Assembly (NCBI GenBank): GCA_903826715.1
Contig: CAIKFN010000145.1
Coordinates: 1-11,155, forward strand
DNA length: 11,155 nt
Origin: an uncultured Actinomycetes bacterium
GTDB taxonomy: Bacteria; Actinomycetota; Acidimicrobiia; Acidimicrobiales; RAAP-2
Direction: 5' to 3'
Numbering within the stretch: position 1 is the first letter of the stretch; every line of letters begins with the position of its first letter. Shown here one piece after another: positions 7,047-11,155 of the stretch. The notes under the pieces are model-generated. The model ran no database searches. It had not been told where the DNA came from and was given only the letters and a program-made list of their open reading frames with translations. Both the position numbers and the translations under genes were made by a program.

Positions 7047-7128
7047 GTCGTCCTCGCCACCAAATTGAAAAAACATAAAGAGCAAGCCCTACGTACGTGA
7101 ATCCGTATCCCCAGTAGACGTAGTTCAT
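7033..7128 (-). CDS. ccmD: CcmD, 31-residue membrane protein of the heme release complex
   Basis: Very small single-helix membrane protein; in System I, CcmD joins CcmA, CcmB and CcmC and is needed to release heme-loaded CcmE. I translated it by hand as 31 residues: a Tyr/Trp-rich start (MNYVYWGYGFTYVG), a hydrophobic helix of about 15 residues ending in SIWWR, and a basic tail RGRRVGR. The aromatic N-terminus, the conserved Tyr in the helix and the Arg-rich inner end are what CcmD proteins share. ATG at 7128 lies in an ATGA overlap with the ccmC stop and has AAGGAG 7 nt upstream, the best ribosome site in the cluster. The TGA stop is at 7033-7035. E. coli CcmD has 69 residues, so this is at the short end of the family. 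The position between ccmC and ccmE is the canonical one. Confidence 0.88.
   Translation of the reverse strand: MNYVYWGYGFTYVGLALYVFSIWWRGRRVGR
7051..7055 (-). promoter_or_regulatory. Ribosome binding site inside ccmD that decides the ccmE start
   Basis: GAGGA on the minus strand (GAGG at 7052-7055) lies 5 nt before the GTG at 7046. It sits within the last codons of ccmD and supports the GTG start over the ATG and TTG codons farther upstream in the same frame. Confidence 0.55.
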
Positions 7129-7850
7129 GACTGTGCTCCTTCACGTCTACGAGCACTGAGCGCTTCTTCGAGCGAGGCACCAGCAATGTTTTCACGCAGT
7201 ACTTCGAGGCGGTAGCGGTAACGAAGAATCCAGAAGAACAACATCGTGAAGGCAATGAAACTAATGAGCAACGTCCACGCCTGAATACCGTGAATGAGCA
7301 GCGTGCGGTTCGAAGTAAAGACAGTCGCGCCTTGGTGCAGTGTCTTCCACCACTGCACTGAGAAGTGAATGATTGGAACGTTGATGGCGATTAGAACGCC
7401 AAAGACTGCACTCCTACGAGCACGAAGCTGTGGGTCATCGTTAGCACGACGTAGCGCTAAGTACCCAAGTGCCAAGACGCCAAGAATTGCGCTTGACGTG
7501 AGGCGCGCGTCCCAGACCCACCACACTCCCCACGCGGGGCGACCCCAGATGGATCCAGTAATGAGTGTGAGCGCAATAAATACAACACTGACTTCCATTG
7601 CACAGTGCGCAACCCTGTCCATAACAACTGAACGTGTGCGCTTCCATAAATACAAAGCACTCGAAATTGCTGCGGTGCCGAAGGAAACATAGAGTGCGAC
7701 CCACGCAACAGATGGATGAATGTAAACAAGACGAGCGAGTTCGCCTTGCACCTTGTCAGGTGGAACTATCCACAGTCCGAGGACAAGATTCACACCCATG
7801 GCAGTGAGTGTGAGCGGTCCGAAAAGTCGCTGGGAGAGCTGTTTCATCAT
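7125..7850 (-). CDS. ccmC: CcmC heme transfer protein (WWD domain)
   Basis: Six-helix membrane protein that attaches heme to CcmE. With ATG at 7850 the product has 241 residues, close to the 245 of E. coli CcmC. The WWD motif is at 110-118 (WWVWDARLT). His45 in YIHPSVAW lies in the first outer loop, and His162 and His172 in the VPIIHFSVQWWKTLHQ segment include the second expected heme ligand. The frame is open for 26 more codons upstream to an ATG at 7928, but that extension is Cys-rich, lies wholly inside ccmB, and lacks a ribosome site. ATG at 7850 gives a 4-nt overlap with the ccmB stop and has GAGG 4 nt upstream; the adjacent ATG at 7847 is equally possible. The last codons overlap ccmD by 4 nt. 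Confidence 0.96.
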   Translation of the reverse strand: MMKQLSQRLFGPLTLTAMGVNLVLGLWIVPPDKVQGELARLVYIHPSVAWVALYVSFGTAAISSALYLWKRTRSVVMDRVAHCAMEVSVVFIALTLITGSIWGRPAWGVWWVWDARLTSSAILGVLALGYLALRRANDDPQLRARRSAVFGVLIAINVPIIHFSVQWWKTLHQGATVFTSNRTLLIHGIQAWTLLISFIAFTMLFFWILRYRYRLEVLRENIAGASLEEALSARRREGAQS

Positions 7851-8506
7851 GATTCCTCTAGAACACCGTAAAGGAGAATTCCAATTGCTGAGTACACAAC
7901 CAGCGCAACACTGAGAATTAGCCACCATCGCCAGATTCCACCGTGGTGTAGCGCAGCACTAAATGAGCGTTCACCGGCAATAAGTAATGGAGCAAATGCT
8001 GGAAGAGCCAGGACCGGGAGCAGGGTCGCCGCCCCGTCACCCCCCGAGGTCAGTGCACCGTACAAAGTCCCCGCCACGGCTAGAGCTGCGAGCGTCACTA
8101 TGACACTCGGCAAGGCCAAAATCGCCCCATGAAGGCTCGTGTGAAGGACCAAGACTGAGCCTGCGAGCAAGATGACTCCCGTTACCCAGAGTTCGCTAGC
8201 AAGTGCCAGCGACTTTCCAAGAAATACGCCAGCCGGATCGAGTCCCAAGGTCGCAACTGATGCCTTCGTGCCGGGAGTCTTCTCAACAGACTGACTGCGA
8301 TTAATCATGAGTAGAGCAACAAGCAATGTCACTAAGTAGAACAAACCCGGTCCCGCTGAAGAGTTGCCCGCGCGCGCAGGACCGAGTGCAATTCCACAGA
8401 GCAGTAGTGCCATAACTCCAAATGGCAACACCTGCCATAAGAGCACACGACTACGCATTTCAATTCGAAGATCTTTTGCGCAGACAAGTAGGGCGGTACG
8501 AATCAT
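7847..8506 (-). CDS. ccmB: CcmB, membrane subunit of the CcmAB ABC-type complex
   Basis: Membrane partner of the ATPase CcmA; the CcmABCD complex uses ATP to release holo-CcmE from CcmC. The 219 residues match the family length (E. coli 220). Six hydrophobic helices can be seen, beginning near residue 23. The family features are the N-terminal amphipathic stretch with KDLRIEMRSR just before the first helix, the loop with RSQSVEKTPGTKASVATLGLDPAGVF after the second helix, and a late cluster LPVLALPAFAPLLIAGER. ATG at 8506 lies in an ATGA overlap with the ccmA stop. No clear ribosome site precedes it, so translation probably depends on coupling to ccmA. Confidence 0.95.
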   Translation of the reverse strand: MIRTALLVCAKDLRIEMRSRVLLWQVLPFGVMALLLCGIALGPARAGNSSAGPGLFYLVTLLVALLMINRSQSVEKTPGTKASVATLGLDPAGVFLGKSLALASELWVTGVILLAGSVLVLHTSLHGAILALPSVIVTLAALAVAGTLYGALTSGGDGAATLLPVLALPAFAPLLIAGERSFSAALHHGGIWRWWLILSVALVVYSAIGILLYGVLEES

Positions 8507-9159
8507 GACTCACTCACAATTCGTCCGCCGCCTAAAACAATCGTGCGTGGTTGTAGCGCTTCACTTCGTAGTTTGTCGTGAGCACTAAGCACCACTGTGG
8601 CCCCACTTCTAACAACGTCAGCAATAAGTGCGTCAAAGAATGTTCGAGCTTCATCATCAAGTGACGCGTAGGGCTCATCAAGCAGCCAGATCTCAGGGCG
8701 GCGAATTAGCAACCAGCTAAGTGCGAGTCTGCGTCGCTGTCCCGCGCTCAGTTTCTTCGTCACCGTGTCGATTCGATTACTCAGTCCCACGCGCTGTAGT
8801 GCACGTTCAATTTCAATGAGTGGACGATCTAGTGCTTTGGCTGCGAACGTCAAGTTCTCACGCACAGTGAGATCGTCGTAGAAAGATCCTTCGTGACCAA
8901 GCCATCCAACACGTCGCCTTAGTTCGCGAAGGTCACCATTTTTTAGATCAATACCCGCAACAGTTCCGTTTCCGTCACTAAGGGCAACGAGTCCTGCGAG
9001 TAGTCGCAGCAGACTTGTCTTTCCTGCACCATTGACCCCAGTGATTACCGTCAGTGAACCTGGAAGAAGTTGAAGATCAACACCACTTAGGAGTGGAAAG
9101 CCACCAGAGAGTACAACTGCACTGCGCAGATCAACGGTGGGGGTAACTGCATTAGTCAT
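8503..9159 (-). CDS. ccmA: CcmA, ABC ATPase of heme chaperone release
   Basis: Cytoplasmic ABC ATPase that powers the CcmABCD complex. The 218 residues hold a full nucleotide-binding domain: Walker A GVNGAGKTS at 41-49, signature LSAGQ at 137-141, Walker B IWLLDEP at 157-163, D-loop SLD at 166-168 and H-loop His194. The residue normally occupied by the Q-loop glutamine appears to be Glu90 in GHEGSFYDDLT; the HE/HQ position is followed by the DDLTVREN stretch common in CcmA. ATG at 9159 lies only 9 nt after the gmd stop and has no Shine-Dalgarno sequence within 20 nt, which is unusual for the first gene of a stoichiometric complex. Translation may rely on read-through of ribosomes from gmd or on an internal promoter in gmd. 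Confidence 0.95.
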   Translation of the reverse strand: MTNAVTPTVDLRSAVVLSGGFPLLSGVDLQLLPGSLTVITGVNGAGKTSLLRLLAGLVALSDGNGTVAGIDLKNGDLRELRRRVGWLGHEGSFYDDLTVRENLTFAAKALDRPLIEIERALQRVGLSNRIDTVTKKLSAGQRRRLALSWLLIRRPEIWLLDEPYASLDDEARTFFDALIADVVRSGATVVLSAHDKLRSEALQPRTIVLGGGRIVSES

Positions 9160-9168
9160 TACGTGCGA

Positions 9169-10131
9169 CTAACGCTGCAGTTCTTTCATGTCTGCAGCAA
9201 CCATCATTTCAATAAGACCGTAGAAATCAACTTCAGGCTGCCAGTTGAGTTCAGCCTTTGCCTTCGAAGGATCACCAACCAGAAGGTCAACTTCCGCGGG
9301 ACGAATAAACGACGGATCAATTACCACGTGCTTCTGCCAGTCAAGACCAGCGGCGTTAAAGGCAACTTCTACAAGCTCTTTCACTGAGTGTGTCTCGCCC
9401 GTTGCAATTACATAATCTTCTGGTGTCTCGCGCTGAAGCATTGCGTACATGGCCTTCACGTAATCAGCTGCGTAGCCCCAGTCACGCTTTGCATCTAAAT
9501 TCCCGAGGCGAAGTTCACTGCTGAGGCCAGCCTTAATTCGTGCAGCACCATTGGTAACTTTTCGAGTGACGAACTCGAGACCACGTCGTGGCGATTCGTG
9601 ATTAAAGAGAATCCCCGATGAAGCGTGCAAGTTGTAGCTCTCGCGGTAGTTAACGGTGATCCAGTGACCGTACACTTTCGCTACTCCGTAAGGACTACGA
9701 GGATAAAACGGTGTGTCTTCACTTTGTGGCACTTCACGAACGCGTCCGAACATTTCTGAAGAGCTTGCTTGGTAAAAACGAATCTCTGGATTGACAATGC
9801 GAATCGCATCGAGCATGCGCGTAACACCGAGGGCCGTTGTTTCACCAGTAAGTACAGGTTGTACCCAAGAAGCTTGTACGAAGCTCTGTGCGGCAAGGTT
9901 GTACACCTCAGTTGGCTTGAAGTCTTGCAAGATGTGAATAAGCGACACTTCATCCATAAGGTCACCCGACATCAATGTCAGCTTGTCCTGGATGTGGCTG
10001 ATTCGCTCAATATTGACAGTTGAGGTGCGGCGAATAAGCCCCGCAACTTCGTAACCCTCACCAAGGAGCAGTTCAGCGAGGTAGGAGCCGTCTTGGCCGG
10101 TAATGCCAGTAATCAGCGCACGCTTTGCCAC
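9169..10131 (-). CDS. gmd: GDP-mannose 4,6-dehydratase
   Basis: Cytoplasmic NADP-dependent short-chain dehydratase that converts GDP-D-mannose to GDP-4-keto-6-deoxy-D-mannose, the precursor of GDP-fucose, GDP-rhamnose and related sugars for surface glycans. The 320 residues show the Rossmann motif TGITGQDG (8-15), the RRTST cofactor loop (34-38), the NLAAQSFV segment, the catalytic SSSE at 123-126 (Ser124 and Glu126 correspond to E. coli Thr132 and Glu134), and Tyr148/Lys152 in SPYGVAK. The NHESPRRG and NLDAKRDWGYA motifs are diagnostic for GMD. The start is GTG at 10131 with a strong GGAGG 7 nt upstream. It leads the ccm array: its stop is 9 nt before ccmA. The expected partner (reductase or epimerase) is not downstream, but a glycosyltransferase is divergent upstream. 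Confidence 0.97.
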   Translation of the reverse strand: MAKRALITGITGQDGSYLAELLLGEGYEVAGLIRRTSTVNIERISHIQDKLTLMSGDLMDEVSLIHILQDFKPTEVYNLAAQSFVQASWVQPVLTGETTALGVTRMLDAIRIVNPEIRFYQASSSEMFGRVREVPQSEDTPFYPRSPYGVAKVYGHWITVNYRESYNLHASSGILFNHESPRRGLEFVTRKVTNGAARIKAGLSSELRLGNLDAKRDWGYAADYVKAMYAMLQRETPEDYVIATGETHSVKELVEVAFNAAGLDWQKHVVIDPSFIRPAEVDLLVGDPSKAKAELNWQPEVDFYGLIEMMVAADMKELQR

Positions 10132-10138
10132 CGAGAAT

Positions 10139-10143
10139 CCTCC
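10139..10143 (-). promoter_or_regulatory. Ribosome binding site of gmd deciding a GTG start
   Basis: GGAGG on the minus strand lies 7 nt before the GTG at 10131. It is the strongest ribosome site in the window and confirms that the first Rossmann strand begins right after the start codon, as is usual for GMD. Confidence 0.8.
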
Positions 10144-10219
10144 AAAAATGGGTGCAACCGAGTGTTCAGTTCCGCATACAACTCTACTACCGGCGCTGAA
10201 ATGTCCTTATTTCTGCGCA

Positions 10220-10225
10220 TAACCT
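10220..10225 (+). promoter_or_regulatory. Candidate -10 box of a leaderless promoter for the glycosyltransferase gene
   Basis: TAACCT fits the TANNNT pattern and ends 6 nt before the GTG at 10232. No ribosome site precedes this GTG, and an in-frame TAA at 10220-10222 rules out any earlier start. The layout mirrors that before the regulator gene at 1102. The remaining 10144-10219 must hold the gmd promoter on the other strand, but I see only weak -35/-10 candidates there. Confidence 0.45.
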
Positions 10226-10231
10226 TGGTTT

Positions 10232-11155
10232 GTGGCCCGTATCTGTGTAGTCAGCTTTCGCCTTGGTGGCACTGATGGCGTTTCAATTGAAGCAGCGAAA
10301 TGGATTGGCGCACTCTCCTCACTCGGCCACAGCATTACGACGGTCGCCGGAGAAGGAACTTGCGACGTAATGCTTCCTGGTCTCGCAATACATGCTGACG
10401 CTCCACCATCACTTGGCAAACTTCGAGAAGTACTTAGTGGCGCCGATCTAGTGATTGTCGAAAACCTTTGCTCGCTGCCACTCAACATTGCAGCCCGTGA
10501 CTCACTCTACGAAGTGCTTAAAGCCAAGAAGGCGCTCTTTCATCACCATGACCTCCCTTGGCAGCGCTCACATCTTGCACATCTAAGCGGCCCACTTGAT
10601 GCAACTGACTGGCACCACGTCACCATCAACGACCTGTCGAGAAGAGAACTTCAGAGTCGTGGCATTACAGCGACGACAATCATGAACAGTTTTGACTGCA
10701 GCCCTCCACTTGGCGACCGCCATAAAACAAGAGCCGCCATCAACATCGCAAACGAGACGCTCGTGCTGCTTCCAACACGTGCAATCGCGAGAAAGAACAT
10801 TGAAGGAGCATTGCAACTCTGCGCGTCACTCGACGCTGTGCTCTGGATACTCGGTCCCAGCGAAGATGGCTACGACGAAGAGTTAGCAGCACTGCTTGAT
10901 AAGAGCACCGTTGAGGTTCGCCGCGGCGTTCCAAGTGACGTAACAATCCATGACGCCTACGCTGCTTGTGATGTAGTTACTATGCCTTCAACGTGGGAAG
11001 GGTTCGGTAACCCGGTACTTGAATCGGTGACACACCGTCGCCCCTTAAGTGTCTACCCGTATCCAGTGCTTAACGAAATTGAATCGTATGGATTTGAATT
11101 CTTTGATCTCGATGAAGTTAATGAACTGAAAGAATTCCTCAGCAACCCTGATGAA
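10232..11155 (+). CDS. GT-B (family 4-like) glycosyltransferase, C-terminus cut by window edge
   Basis: Retaining nucleotide-sugar glycosyltransferase of the GT4 kind, probably acting at the inner face of the membrane in glycan synthesis. I translated 308 residues with no stop before the window end. The N-terminal Rossmann half starts MARICVVSFRLGGTDGVSIEAA, with a Gly-rich loop GGTDG (12-16) typical of GT-B acceptors. The C-terminal half begins near 175 with LVLLPTRAIARKNIEGAL, whose Arg/Lys residues bind the donor phosphates. The donor-binding EGFGNPVLE motif (256-264) has the two glutamates spaced seven residues apart. The start is GTG at 10232, forced by an in-frame TAA four codons upstream, and the mRNA is probably leaderless. 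It is divergent from gmd, which suggests a shared surface-sugar role. Donor and acceptor sugars cannot be told from the sequence. Confidence 0.88.
   Translation, partial: MARICVVSFRLGGTDGVSIEAAKWIGALSSLGHSITTVAGEGTCDVMLPGLAIHADAPPSLGKLREVLSGADLVIVENLCSLPLNIAARDSLYEVLKAKKALFHHHDLPWQRSHLAHLSGPLDATDWHHVTINDLSRRELQSRGITATTIMNSFDCSPPLGDRHKTRAAINIANETLVLLPTRAIARKNIEGALQLCASLDAVLWILGPSEDGYDEELAALLDKSTVEVRRGVPSDVTIHDAYAACDVVTMPSTWEGFGNPVLESVTHRRPLSVYPYPVLNEIESYGFEFFDLDEVNELKEFLSNPDE

Noticed and set aside
7047..7085. TTG or ATG starts extending ccmE by up to 13 codons
   Set aside because: They would place the start deep in ccmD and add a short hydrophobic leader in front of the charged N-terminus; GTG at 7046 has a ribosome site.
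7851..7928. Upstream ATG extending ccmC by 26 codons
   Set aside because: The extension lies inside ccmB, is Cys-rich and unlike any CcmC N-terminus, whereas ATG at 7850 has a ribosome site and a 4-nt overlap.
9681..10023. Open frames on both strands inside gmd (9681-9965 minus, 9769-10023 plus)
   Set aside because: Both are contained in the conserved gmd coding sequence and give products with no recognisable features.
1..11155. RNA genes, CRISPR arrays, insertion sequences, phage or defence genes
   Set aside because: Reading both strands gave no tRNA-like cloverleaf, no spaced repeats, no transposase or integrase, and no defence-type domain. The window is fully occupied by housekeeping-type genes.

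Overview
The window is a gene-dense bacterial segment of roughly 50% G+C (estimated by eye) with 14 genes and almost no spacer DNA. Several features suggest an actinobacterium-like (Actinomycetota) host, possibly of the Acidimicrobiia type: two genes look leaderless (GTG start 6-7 nt after a TANNNT box), half of the genes start with GTG or TTG, the Mrp protein lacks the usual CxxC, and the DeoR/ArsR-like regulator has the Cys pattern of Fe-S assembly (SufR-type) repressors. This placement is an inference; Chloroflexota would be an alternative.

Layout. 1-1034 (minus): a Mrp/NBP35-type P-loop ATPase for Fe-S cluster delivery, cut by the window edge. 1035-1101: a short divergent control region. 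1102-1803 (plus): a SufR-like winged-helix regulator, followed after 18 nt by a two-domain ChrA-type transporter (1822-2967). The chrA stop codon abuts the stop codon of the next, convergent gene with no base between them. 2968-10131 (minus): one long compact gene array which, read in its own direction, is gmd, ccmA, ccmB, ccmC, ccmD, ccmE, ccmF, ccmG, ccmH, ccmI. 10132-10231: a second divergent control region. 10232-11155 (plus): a GT-B glycosyltransferase, cut by the right edge.

The centre of the window is a complete System I (Ccm) cytochrome c maturation cluster. CcmA, B, C and D form the ABC-type complex that loads heme on CcmE and releases it. CcmE carries heme covalently on a His (HxxxY motif). 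CcmF (WWD domain, all four expected His), CcmH (CxxC) and CcmI (TPR) form the heme ligation complex, and CcmG (WCIPC thioredoxin) keeps apocytochrome cysteines reduced. ccmD encodes only 31 residues and is easily missed. Every ccm junction overlaps by 4 nt, except ccmD/ccmE, which overlaps by 14 nt, so the cluster is probably one translationally coupled unit. No cytochrome c and no CcdA/DsbD reductant supplier is in view.

The upstream gmd (GDP-mannose 4,6-dehydratase) is separated from ccmA by only 9 nt and diverges from the glycosyltransferase, so a cell-surface sugar locus seems to begin at the right side. I saw no RNA gene, insertion sequence, CRISPR array, phage gene or new defence-like system. 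The points worth a second look are the System I cluster itself in this apparent host, the gmd-ccmA fusion of transcription units, the shortened CcmI, and the Fe-S regulator/Mrp/ChrA neighbourhood.
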